The notes below the pieces were generated by a model, which had not been told where the DNA came from, did no database searches, and saw only the letters and a list, made by a program, of their open reading frames with translations. A stretch of DNA of 64,000 nucleotides, taken from assembly GCF_001612615.1 (NCBI RefSeq), contig NZ_BDAU01000014.1, forward strand, positions 124,001-188,000. Direction: 5' to 3'. This DNA is from Nocardia amikacinitolerans NBRC 108937 (GTDB taxonomy: Bacteria; Actinomycetota; Actinomycetes; Mycobacteriales; Mycobacteriaceae). Positions 32,501-44,500 of the stretch are shown here, piece by piece. A program made the position numbers and the translations under genes. Every line of letters begins with the position of its first letter. Within the stretch, counting starts at the first letter, position 1.

Positions 32501-35500
32501 GGCTCCAGCGGACCCTGGTAGTCAGGGTTCAGCTGGTTGTCGTCGACGATCTGGAAGACCTCGGCCAGGGCGTTGCGCGACCTGGTGCCCGCCAGGATCT
32601 CCTGGGTGAGCGCGGCGCGCAGCTCGATCAGCGGACCCGGTGGGGTCTTCTCGTGCAGCACCGTCTGCGTGGCTTCCAGCTGCGCGAGCGCGTGCACCGC
32701 GTCCCGCAGTTTCAGCCGCAGCACGGCCAGATCGGCCTGCTTGGCGCGCGAAGATGCCCGGGTGTCGACAGGTTCCGCTTCCAGATCGCGGATGGCCTGC
32801 CGCAGCGTCCGCACCGCGGTCTGGCCGCGGGCGATCTGCTGATCGAGAGTGCGGTCGAGCTGCTGGGCGTGGTCGACCCGATCGCGGAGCTCGAACGCCG
32901 CGGTGAGGTTGTCGACCAGCTCCAGATCCCTACGGAACTGGGCACTTTCGGTCTCGCCGCCCAGTTCGCCGTCCAGCTGCGCCTGCAAGGCGGCGACCTG
33001 CGTCCCCAGCTCCGCGAGCCGCGCCCGCGTCTGCGCCTCGGTCTGGTTCAGCGCGTCCTCGTGCGCCCGCACCGCGGCGACGCGGGCCGCTTCGGCCTCC
33101 GCCTTGGCGAGTTCCGCTGTCTCGGTGAACTGTTCGGCTTGCGTCGACAGAACCTGCGCGTCCCCGGGACGACCAGCCTCGATCGCCTCCAGCGACTGCG
33201 CTACCAAGCGCATGGATTCCGCGCGCGCCGCGGTCTCGCGGGCCAGGGCGTCGGACATCTCGGCGCGCAACGCGGCGATCCGCGCGGGCGGCGGCGCGTG
33301 CGCGGGCGGTTGCCGGTGCGCGGGGACCGGCGAGTTCTGGTCCGGCGTCTGGCCGATTCGCAGCTCGGCGTCGGGCTGCGCGGCAGTGCGATCGCCGACG
33401 TTCTCGACGACTTCGCCCTCGTGCCAGACCACCGCCCAGGTGCTGCCGGTTTCCTCAGGCGTGCCATGGGTCAGGTCCAGCAGCGTGACGGTGTCACCAG
33501 CCCGAGTGGTGAACCAGGCAACGCCGTGATCGTCGGTGCGCTGGTAGGTGACCGGGACGCCGTCCACCTCGAAGTTGTTCTCGCCCAAATACTTCACCGT
33601 GTAGGAGTGCGCGCCCACGCCGTGGCGATCCTCGGTCGTGCGCTGATCGAGCACCCAGGCGATCGACCCGGGCCCGGCGCGATGCATCAGACCGTCGATC
33701 AGGTTGGCGTGCGCCGACATGCCGGGGTGATCGAAGCCCTCGGCCACGGCGCCGTGCAAGCTCGCCTGCGCATCGGACCACGAGGTGCCCGACAGGTTGT
33801 CGGGATCCAGGGCGGGCACGGTGACGACGTTCGGCCGCTCCGGCGTGTTCTGGTCGTCGGCCACCCGCGTCATCGAATCCACGAAGCAGGTGTTGATGCC
33901 GGTGTTGTACTCGCTGAGCGCCGGGTTCACGAGTACCCGCAGCGCGGGGTAGTCCCGGCCGAGCAGCGGCAGCAGGAAACCACCGAGGCGCATGGCGATA
34001 TTGGAGCCCGAGCTGTGGCCCTTCGTCGGAATCTCGCGCTCGTCGAAGGACTGCTGGAGCTGTTCGATCGGTTCGACAGCCTGGCCGTCCGGCTTGATCC
34101 CGACGAAGCCGGGGCACACGCCGTTGCGGGTGTCGCGGCGAATCTCCATGGTTTCGCCGGTGATTCGCACCTTGGTGATCTTCTGGTTCGGGATGTCGAA
34201 CTCGATGGCGAACTGCGGTGGGTTCCGCGGCGCGGTGAACTTGCCCAGAGTGCTGAAGGTGACACCGGCCATCACGCTGAACTGGCTGGTGAACTGGAAC
34301 AAGGCGTGCTGAATGCTCGCCCACGACCAGCCCGCGATCACGTCCGCGTGCTCGGACAGACTCGTCAGGAACCCGCGCAACACCAGCGCGATGCTCTCCA
34401 TGTTGGTCGCCGCGCTGAGCACCGTCTTGTCGCCCTGCGCGTTGTACACACCGACCGAATGCGCGGGCAGATCCAGCTCTTCGCGCCGATTCGGCGGGAT
34501 CGCCTCCAGCAGCGGTTTGCGGTCGGCGGACCGTTCCTCCTTGATCGCGGCGAGCTCCGCCCACACCGGATCGGACATCAGCGGCCAGGTCGCGGTCAGA
34601 TGCTCGACCGCGGCCTGCATGAACGCGTGCATTCCGGAATCGCGCGGGTAGCCGTCCTGGCCGACCATCACGTAGTCGTCGCGCAGGGTGGAGGCGTAGT
34701 AGTCCGGCTCGGTGGCCGTGTAGTCGCCACGCACCGCGACGGCGATTCGCTCCGGATGCGCCATCATCTGCTGCAACGCGGTCTGGGTCAGCTTGTATTG
34801 CAGCACACCGGAGGCGATCGACCGCTCCAGCGAATACCGCAGGTACGCGAGCTCTTGCGGTGGGAAGACGTCCCGGATGAGTCGCTGCGGCCCGTTCACC
34901 TTCTCCGGCGCGTTCGACACCAGGAACCGCTCGCCGATCTCGGCGATGATCTCCCGCGCCCGGCTCGGATCCGCCAGCACCGCCGACTGTCCCTCGACCA
35001 TCAGCTCACGGATCACCGACACCGCGGTACGTGGCATCTCCGAGGACAGAATCCACCCCTCCGGTGGCGCCTGCCGCTCGGGTTCAGCCGGAGCCTCGTC
35101 GTTGTCCTGCGCGGTGTCGGACTGCTCCGTGTCCCGCGAATCACCGGCTCGGTCGGCCGGATTCGAGCCGATGTAGGCGTTGTCGCCGGGGCGTGGGGCG
35201 TTCACGTCGCCGGTGTCGAGGACGATCGCCTGCTTGTTCCGGTAGGCGGTGGCCCACAGGGCGACCGTGCCCTCGCGAGTGCCGCCCGCGAGATCGGCAA
35301 GAGAGACCTGCTGGGGCCTGCCGCTGGGCAGGGCCGTCGCCGGGGCGTCGAAGTATTCGCGGCCGTTCTCGACCCGGTTCAGCGTGACCCGCTCGCCGTT
35401 GAGTTCGAAGACGTGCCTGCCGTTTTCCTCGCCGACGTAGTGCAGCGACATGGCGTGGCCGATGGCGCCGTGCCGGTCCGGGGTGCCGCGCTGTTCGATG

Positions 35501-38500
35501 ACGAAGGCGGTGGTGCCGGGGCCCGCGTCGATCAGGCCCTGAACCAGGCGGGCGTGGCCGCTGACCTGGGCGGTGGTGGCGAAACCCTGGAGCGGCGCGC
35601 CGTTGAGCGCCGGGACCAGGTCACCGAACCGCACACCGGCCAGCGTCGAGGGCGCAAGCAGATCCGCATCGGTGACGACACCGCCCTGAGCGGCGTTGAC
35701 GTGCTCGCCCGCCAGCTGCACGCAGTTGTTGTCGTGCTCGTCGAGCAGGTAGCGCTGCGGGCCGAGGGTGCCGTCGCCGTCGGAGACGATCCTCACCTCG
35801 AGCACGCCGAGGCCGGGTTCGCCGATCACCCGCGCCGAAACGTGCACGCCGCCGCGGGCGATGCCGTGATCACCGTGGTGGGACTGCGTCGCAAGGGCGA
35901 CGAGATCGGTCACCTCGTCCAGTGCCGTCTCGACCTTCGCGGCGGGCCAACCGGACATGATGGCGGCCAACTGATCTCGGATATGGCCGAGCCCCTGCAC
36001 GCCGTAGTACAGCGTGCTGCCGAACCGGCGGGTGCGCGCCGGATCGTTGGCCATCGGGTCGATCTCGGAGGTGAACCCGAGCGGTGTCGGGCGCGCACCG
36101 GTCAGGCGTTGCCAGAGGGTGCGCTTGCGCGGGTGCCTCGGGCGCTGATCCCAGTCGTAGCCAGCGGCTTTCGCCGCCGCCGTCGCCTGCTGCACGGTGG
36201 CGCCGGGGTTTTGCGCGAGGAACTCGATCGAGGCGAGCGCGGCCTCGATCCCGACGATGTCCTCGCGCACCGCCTGGTTGGACAGCAACCGCTGCCACAT
36301 GGCGGCGATGTCGTTGTTCTGCGGGATCTCGGTGTTGCGCAACAGGTAGTCGCGCACCTGGCGCAGCGTCTCGATGACGTCGTCGCGGGAACGCGGGTTG
36401 CCCGCATGGTCTTTGAGCCACGTCGAGCCGTCGCCGTGCTTCGGCATGGTCGAACCGTCGGGGTCGCGCACCCAGGCATTGCCCTTGCCGCGCACCCAGC
36501 GCTTCGGGTCGCCGCCGGAGTAACGATCCGGATCAGCGAGGGCGTGGTCGGCGATCCGCGCCAAGTTGCTGTCGGCCTCGAAGACCCGGTTGTGCTCGAA
36601 TCCCTCGTAGGCGGCCTCGGTCCGTTCCCTGAGCTCGGCCCGCTCGGCTTCGTTGTCGGCCCAGCGCTGCCGCAGCGCCTCTGGAATCTCGACGCTCTCG
36701 CCGGTGTAGGGCAGCGCGTGCGAGCCATCGAGGCGCGCCTGCTCCGAATTTCGTTGCGGCGTGGCGAGTTCCGGGTTGGACAGCGGCTGCGGATCGGGCT
36801 GGCTGGTGTCCAGCCAACCGTAGGTGCGAGTGCCGCGCACCATCGGAACCAGCTGGATCCAACGACCGTCGCGCACCGCCGGAATCCATTGCGCCACATC
36901 GGCCATGGCCCAGGCCAACGCCGGATGCCGCTTGGCGAAGTCGGCCGAGAGCGGCAGTTCGATCGACTTGCCGTGCGCGGTGTTCGCGGGCAGCCACCGG
37001 GTTGCCGACAGGACGAACTTGCCGATCCATGGCCGGTTTTGGATGAGATTCTTCGTCCACGGATGGCCCGGAATCCGGTCCAGGACGCCCAGCGCGAGGA
37101 TGCGCAGGTGGAACAGGTTGAGGCCGACGTCCGAGGTCCATGCGTTCACGCCCTCGGGCACGGCGTAGATCGTCTTCGAGAACGGCAAGGTCTGTGGGAA
37201 CAGGAACGCCGGAACCTCACCCGGCTCGAACTCGTGCAACCCCGCCATGATCTTGTCGAAGGTCGGCACCATCGACACCTTGAACAAGAACGGCGGCTGC
37301 GGCTCGGTCCACTTCTCCTTCTCCCACTTACGCGGGTGCTTGCGCGGCTCCCAGGCGCCCGCGCGCTGGGTCAGCTCGGCATCGGTGGACGGCAGATCGA
37401 CGGTGCTCGCGTAGTGGCCGTGCGCGTCGCGCTCTACCCGAGTGAACCGCACGGTCAGCGGCGTGGTGTCCGACTTCGCCATGCCAAGCAGCAGATTCAG
37501 ATCGGTTCGCGCCGACAGTGTCGCTTGCAGCGCCTGCCGGTAGCCGTTGACGTCGGTGTCGGCGCCGACGACCACGATCTCGCTGTCCCCGAACAGTCCG
37601 GTGGGCTGCGCGGCGGGCCGCACGCCGACCCGCTCCGAGATCGGCAGCAGGCCGAGGTCGTTCATCGCGTCCAGCGCGGCGGGCCGCACGCCGACCCGCT
37701 CCGAGATCGGCAGCAGGCCGAGGTCGTTCATCGCGTCCAGCGCGGCCTGCCGCTCGGCGAGCTTGCTCCGTTGCGTCTCCGCGTCGGCGAGCTGCTTGGC
37801 GACCTCGCGCAACTGCTGCACGAGCTCGGCCCCGGGTTCCCGCGGTCCCGGGTACCGCGGGTTCAGGTGGTCGATATCGCTGATCTGGAAGACCTGGGCG
37901 AGCGCGGCCCGCGCGTTGGTCGCGGAGATGATCTCCGTGGTCAGGCCGGACTTCAGCAGGGTCAGATCGCCCGGCGGCAGCTTTTGCCGCAGCAGTTCCA
38001 GCGCACTCTCCACCTCGCTGAGCGCGTGTGTCGCCTGCCGCAGTTTCGCGCGGGCGGCGGCCAGATCCTGGTTCCTGGCCTGCTCCGCTTCCGGGGTGTC
38101 GACGGTGTCGGCCTCGAGCTGCGCGATACCGGCACGCAGCTTGTGCCGCAACGCTTTACCGCGTTCGATCTGCTCTTCCAGCGTCCGCTGGACCCGCTCG
38201 GCGGTCTCGATGCGGTCCCGCAGCTGGAACGCGGCCTCGAGGTTGTCCACGAGGTCGATATCGGAGCGGAATCGCGCGATCTCGGCGTCGCCGCCCAGCT
38301 GAGCGGCCAGCTGAGCCTCGAGTGCGTCGATCCGGGCTTGCAGGTCGCTGCCTTGCTGCGTGATCGAGCTCTGCCACACCTCGACCGCCGCGGCGCGCGC
38401 GGCCTCGGCCGCACCGGTTCGCGCGACGCGCTGCTCGATCTCGGCGGCCAAGCTACCAGCCAGCTCGCGATCCCCGGCGTTCTGCGCGGCCACGGCCTGC

Positions 38501-41500
38501 CGCCGCAGGTCCGCGATCTCGGCGCGCAGGTCGGCTTCGCCCGCCACCGCGGCGGCCATCTCGGCGCGCAACCGGGCCACCTCGGTCGCCGGGCTCGGCG
38601 GCGCGTTGGCCGGTGGCTGCCGATGCGCGGGCACCGGGGCGTTCGGGTCCGGCGTCTGGCCGATGGCGAGATCGGCGGCGGGTGGTGCGGCGGTGAGGTC
38701 GCCGAAGTTCGCCACCTGCCGCCCGGCCTTCCATGCCACGGCCCAGGTGGCTTTTGTCTCGTAGCGGCTACCGCCGGTGAGATCGGCCAGCGAGACCCGG
38801 GTGCCGTCCGGGGCGACGAACCATTCCAGGTTGCTGCGCTTGGAGCCGACCTCGTCATAGGTGACGCGGCGGCCGTCGATCTCGAACTGATTGCCGCCCA
38901 GGTACTTCACGGTGTAGGAGTGCGCGCCGACACCGTGCGCGTCGGGGGTCCAGCGCTCGTCCAGCACCCAGGCCATGGCGCCGGGGCCGCCCTGGTCGCG
39001 CAGCGCCTGGATCAGTTTGGCGTGGCCGCGGGCGTCGCTGTTGTCGAAACCGCCCGGCTGGGCGCCGCGCAGCAGCGGCTGCACGTCCCGCCAGTGGCGG
39101 CCGGACAGGTTGTTCGGCAACGGGATCGGGACATCGACGATGTCGCCCTGGTCCGCGAGGACACGGCTGAGCGAATCGGAGACACAGGTGTTGATTGCGG
39201 CGGGACCGGCGGGATCGATCTCGCTGGTGTAGTAGGTCACCAGTGCTGTCAGCGCGTCGATCTCGGCAGCGGTCCGGCGCACCTCGGCCCGCAGCCGCTG
39301 GTGCAGCGCGGTCAATGTGCCGGAATCGCGGACGAACAGGTCGGCGAACTTCTCGGTCTTGAACTTGCCGAAGGCCGCCTTGTACTGCGCGTCGGTGGTG
39401 TTGTAGATGTCGGCGCCGTGCAGCCGCACCCAATCCTGGTCCGGCACCGGCACTCCCGGCACGGCGGTGGGACCGGCCAGTCGCAGCTGCGCGAGCAGCA
39501 GATCGACGTCCGCGATGAGCGAGGCCAGGTGCGCGGGGGCGTCGGCCAGGTTGATCGGGGCGATGTCGTCGGCCACCCGCGGATCCCGGGTGAACAGTTC
39601 CTGGTCGGCTTCCAGCTTCGTCAGGAGCGCGTCGATCTCCTTGGCCAGCTTGGGTTTGGCGGTCTTCAGCGCCTCCAGTGTCGCCTTCGGGTCGGTCGCC
39701 AGGTCGGCTCGGCTGAGCTCCAGCTTGTTCAGTGCGGTGTCGAGCTGGTGGTAGGCGTCGAGGGCGTGCAGGGTGCTCGCGTACTCGACCAGTGCCTCGA
39801 TCTGAGCGGCGCGCACCTCGTTGTCGAAACGCAGCCGCTCCAGGGTGGCGTCGATCTGGCTCGGAGTCAGATCGACGCGGCCGATCGGCAGGCGGCCGAC
39901 CAATTCCGTGATGGCGGCCTCGATTTCGCCGCGCGACATTCGGGACATGTCCAGCGCCGGGCCGCTCGGCTCCGCCTGCGCCGGATCGGTGACCGTCTGC
40001 CAGGGGCCGCCCTGGTAGCGAACCATCGTGACGGTCAGGTTCCGGCCGTCGAAGTCTTCCGAGATATGCCGCACCGCAGGGGAATCCACCGCCGAGGTGG
40101 CGACCCGCCAGGTGCCGCCGACCTCGCGCGGCCACGCGACGCGGTACTCGACCTCGAGGGTGCCCGCGTTGATCAGCTCGACCAGTTCGGAATTCGCCGG
40201 GTCGGCGAGTGCCTTCGCCAGTGCCGCGTCGTGATTCATGGCGTTGTCGATGACGACCAACTTCATCGGCGACCCGACAAGCCCGATGCCAGGATGATCG
40301 GCCGGATCGATCAGGAAGCCGCCGCTGACTCGAATCCATTCGCTGCCCGCGATATCCGCCATCACCTCGGCGTGCTGGCCGAAATTGTCGTCGGCGTCGA
40401 GCACCTGCTCGGCCTGCCGATGGAACGCGGTGACCGCGTCCTGGAGGTCGGTGAGCCGGGTCCGCAACTCCGTCAGCACATTCGGGCTCTCGGGGTCGAT
40501 GCCGAGAATGTGCGCGCGGTGGTGCAGCTCGGTGCGGATGTGGTGGCGGCGCAGGGCTTCCTCGAAGAACCTGCGGCCCGCGGGCGTGTCGCGGTGCGAC
40601 AGGTCCCACCACTGACGGCCGCCTTGCATGTTGTTGTTGACGCCGGTCCAGCCCATGACGGTCGCGCGACCGTTACTGGCCGCATCGACCTCGCGCCCGT
40701 ATCGCTCCAGCGGGCTCGGACGGTTGATGACCGCGGCGGGAAGCAGATGCGACAGGTCGATATCGGGCAGGAAGGGGATGTCCGCGTTCTCCGCGTCGTA
40801 CCGGGCAAGCGCCGCCTCGAACGCCTTGGCCGAAACCGCTTCGCGGGTCAGCAGATATCGCGCCTGCGCTACGGCGGCACGCACCGACTCCGGGCTCAGG
40901 TCCGGCAGTTCGATGCCGAGCGGGCCCGCGAGCGCCAGCAGCGCCCGCGCCCGCGCGTCCAGCTCCTGCGCGGCCTGCTGGACCTCCCGACCCCATTCGG
41001 CGAGCTCGTCGTGAGCCAACGCCGAAGGATCGTGTTCGGCGTCGGCGGGTACCGGCAGCTCGAGCGATGCGTCGACGCCGGGCGCGGGCGGAGCCGCCGA
41101 AAGTGCCGGTGGCACAGCGGGTCCCGCGAGGAAGCGATCGGCGAGTCCGAGACGGCGGAGTTCGGCCTCGCTCTCGCGGATCTTCCGCGGGTCGGCGTCC
41201 TCGCGGGCGTAGTCGTAGACATCGCCGGTGCGCGAGACGGGCCCGTGCGATTCCGCGGAAGTGATCTGATTGAGCAGGAAGGCCTTGATCTTCGGCCAGT
41301 TGCGCTTGAGGTTGACCACCTCGCGGGCGGTGAACGCGGGGTTGGCCTCGAAGTTGCCCCAGAAGTCGCTGTCGGCCAGTTGGCCGAAATTCTGCACCGT
41401 GAACGACTGGCCGAGCGGCACGATCTCCGACGGCGGATGCTGCGGGTTGACCACACCCTGCCGGTCCCGCAGGGTCTGGAGCACACCAGGATCGGCCCCT

Positions 41501-44500
41501 GCGGCCTTGGCGATCGCGGCGGTGCGCACCTCCGGTGCGGGCAGGCGGGTGGCCGGTTCGACCCGCCAGCCGCCGGAACCGTCCGGTGTCAGCCGAACCG
41601 GGATTCGTTCGCCGCCGACCTCCAGGTCGATCCGCACCGGGCCGCCCGGTGTCCGGCCCGCTCGCAGCACCTGGGTGACATCGGCCAGATCCGCGACCGC
41701 CGTGGCGCGGGCCAGCGTTTCCGACCGCAGCCGCTCCAGGGTCTCTGTCAGGTTCGCAGGCGCCAGGCCGTTGTTCGGTATCGCGAGCAGGTCGGCCCAG
41801 ACCTCGACGATCTTGCCGATCTCGGTCCGCTGGTCCGGGTCGAGCGCGAGGTCGCGTCGGCCCATGGCGGTGGCCAGTGCTTCGATCGCGCCCGCGCGCA
41901 ACAGGATTCGATAGCGCTCCTGCGCGATGGTGCTCGCGAGATTCGCCGGATCGCGCTGCTGGGTCGTGAGATTCAGCTGGTCCGCGAGCGACTGCTGAGC
42001 CTGCGCCATGGTGAGCGGGCGCGGCGGGTCGGAGGGATCGGGCGGCGAGACCAGCGGGCCCGCGACGGCATCCGGGTTGGTGAGCGGAATCGGCGGCGCG
42101 GGCTGGGTTTCCGGCGGCTGCCCGATCGACCGCTGGAACGCCTCGGCCGCGTCGCGCTGGGCGAGGAACTCGGCATCGGACGGGTCGGACGGGTAGCGCC
42201 AGTAGTGCTCGCCGGGGAACTGCTCGTCCGCCGTGAGGGTGTCGAAGTTCGTCGGGAACAGCATGTGCTGGTCGGCAAGGCCGTCCGGCGAAGCGTCCAG
42301 GAAGCGCCGAGCCAGCGCCATCTGTGCCATGTCCTGAAGGGCGGACTGCGGATCCGGTAGTACACCGAGCGTTTCCGCGAGTCCGAGGCGTCCGGCGAGG
42401 TCTCGCGCGTAGGCCAGGTGCGCAGCGGAAGGCTCGGCCCCGGACTCCGGTTCCGTACGCAGGCTCGGTGTTTCGCCGAAGAACCTGGCCGCCTGATGGA
42501 CCGGGTCCTCGGGCCGCCGCGGCGCGGGCGGATCCTGGCCGAAGCGCAGCTCGGCCTCCGGCATCGGCCCCTCGTCGCCGAGGCCGGGGACGTGCGCGTC
42601 GTTCTGGAAGATGCTCGCCCAAGTGGCGGCGGTCTCCGCCGGTGTGCCACCGGTCAATTCGGCCAGCGACAGCGGATCGGTGCCGCCATCGGGTCCGAGG
42701 TCGAACAGCTGTTCCTGGCCGTTGGCATCGATATCCGCAAGCAGAACCCGCCGGCCGTCCACGTCGAAGACGTCGCGGCCCAGGTAGGTCACGGTGTAGA
42801 CGTGGCCGCCGACGCCGTAGTCGTCGACGGTGGTCCGCTGGTCGATCACCACCGCCGAGGCGCCCGGGCCCTGCGCACGCAAGGTGGTCAGCAGGCGGGC
42901 ATGCGCGCCGCCCTCCTCCCCCGGCAGGAACGGCTCGGGCTGTGCGGCGCGGAAGTGGTCCGACAGATCGGCCCACGGCACACCGCCGATCCGGCCGGGG
43001 TCGACGGCGAACCCGCCGAGCACGTTCGGGTGCCGCACGGCAAGCTGATCGAAAGCCCTTGGTACACAGTGGTTGATCGGTGTTCCGCCGGTGGGCAGAC
43101 GGTAGTACGTCTCGGCCAGCGCGGCCAGGGCGGCGAGATCGGTGGCGTCCCGGCGCACATCGGCCCGCAACTCCGCCAGCGCCTCGGCGATCTGCTCCGG
43201 CGTGCGCAGCGCGGCCGCGTCGAGCCTGCCCGCACGGAAGTTCTTGTAGATCGACTCCAGCTCGGCCGGGGTCGCGGTATCCAGATCGACGCCGAGCAGG
43301 TGCATCCAGTCGGCGTCCGGGTCCGGGATGCCGGGTACCTCGCCGGGCAGCGTCTGGCCGTGCCTGGCCAGCGCAAGGAAGTCCGCGAGATCGTCGACGA
43401 GCAATCCCACCTGGTCGTGGGTGCCGTGCCGCATCGGCAGGCCGCCGGGCCGCAGCCGATCTCGCGCGTCGTAGAGGTTCGGATCGAAATCGACCAGGTC
43501 GGGGTCCCGGCTCAGCAGCTTGGCCAGCGCGTCGAGCTTCGCCGCCCGTTCGGGATGCCGCTGCTTCAGCTCCTCGATCGCGTCGAGCGGGCGCCCGCGC
43601 AGCTCGGACCGGTTCACCCTGGCTTCGTGCAGCGCGCGCTCGAAGGCGTTGAAGCGGGCCACATCCGCGTGCAACCGGGCCAGATCGGCCATGGCCTCGA
43701 TCCGCACCGCGCGCAGCCGGTTCGCGGCGCGCGCCGCGTCGAGGGTGTCCTCGACTCGGTCCGGGGCCAGATCGGCCAGCTGCACGCCCTGCCGGGCCGC
43801 CGCGTCCTCGACGCGGGCCACCAGCTCCGCGGTCGACAGCGTGGCGGGGTCGGGCACCGGAATTTCGTTGTCCGGCAGCGTGAGCGCGCTTTGGCCGGGG
43901 ACGACGCGCCACGGGCTTTCGTCGTTGTCGCGGACCATGGTGAGCTCGAGCCCGAGACCGTCAACGGCGCCGGAGAAATGCCTGACCTGCGGCGCGTCCA
44001 CCTCGGCCACATGGATGACACCGGTGCGGTCCGCCCAGGCGACCCGGTACTCGAGCTCCAGCTCGCCCTGGGTCAGCATCTGCGCGATATCGGTATTGCG
44101 CGGGTCGGCGAGCGCGTTGGCCAGCTGCTGGTCGTGATCGCCGCCGTCGTTGATCACCACCAGGCGCTGCGGATCGCCGTCCAACAGGCCGATACCCGGC
44201 GCATTGTCCGGATCGAGCAGGTCGCCGCCCTGATCGAGCAACCACCGGTGCCCCGCGGCGGCCGACATCTCCTCGGCGATCCTGGCGAACTCGGTGTCGG
44301 CATCGGTGTAGGCGGCCGCGAGTTGCGCGAATCGCGTTGCCTCTCGCGCCAATTCGGCGGCGCGATCGTGCAGCGCGGTCAGCGCGCGTGCGACATCGGC
44401 CGGGCTGTGCTTTGCCGGATCGACATCGAGCAGGTTGGCCCAGGTGCCCAGTTCGGCGCGCACTTGTTCGCGCTGCATCGCCTCCCGGAAAGCCTCGCGG

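Larger units (their letters stand above)
35170..38610 (-). repeat. Module B, copy 1 (~1,150 residues)
   Basis: Residues ~4135-5285. Long coiled coil (LRAEMAAAV onward), a segment with LNDLGLLPISERVGVRP-type sequence carrying a local duplication, a globular part with HPRKWEKEKW and FKVSMVPTFDKIMAGLHEF, a GGDPKRWVRG segment, then papain-fold module 4. Copy 2 lies at 29840-33310. Confidence 0.82.

Noticed and set aside
33910..35165. Cytochrome P450-like segment suggested by GVCPGF
   Set aside because: Only a single Cys motif matches by chance; no ExxR helix or heme-loop pattern.
31948..42360. 10.4-kb plus-strand open frame opposite the giant gene
   Set aside because: High-GC codon phasing leaves the opposite strand free of stops. 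Its translation is Arg/Gly/His-rich without recognisable domains, whereas the minus-strand frame has coherent domains and repeats.
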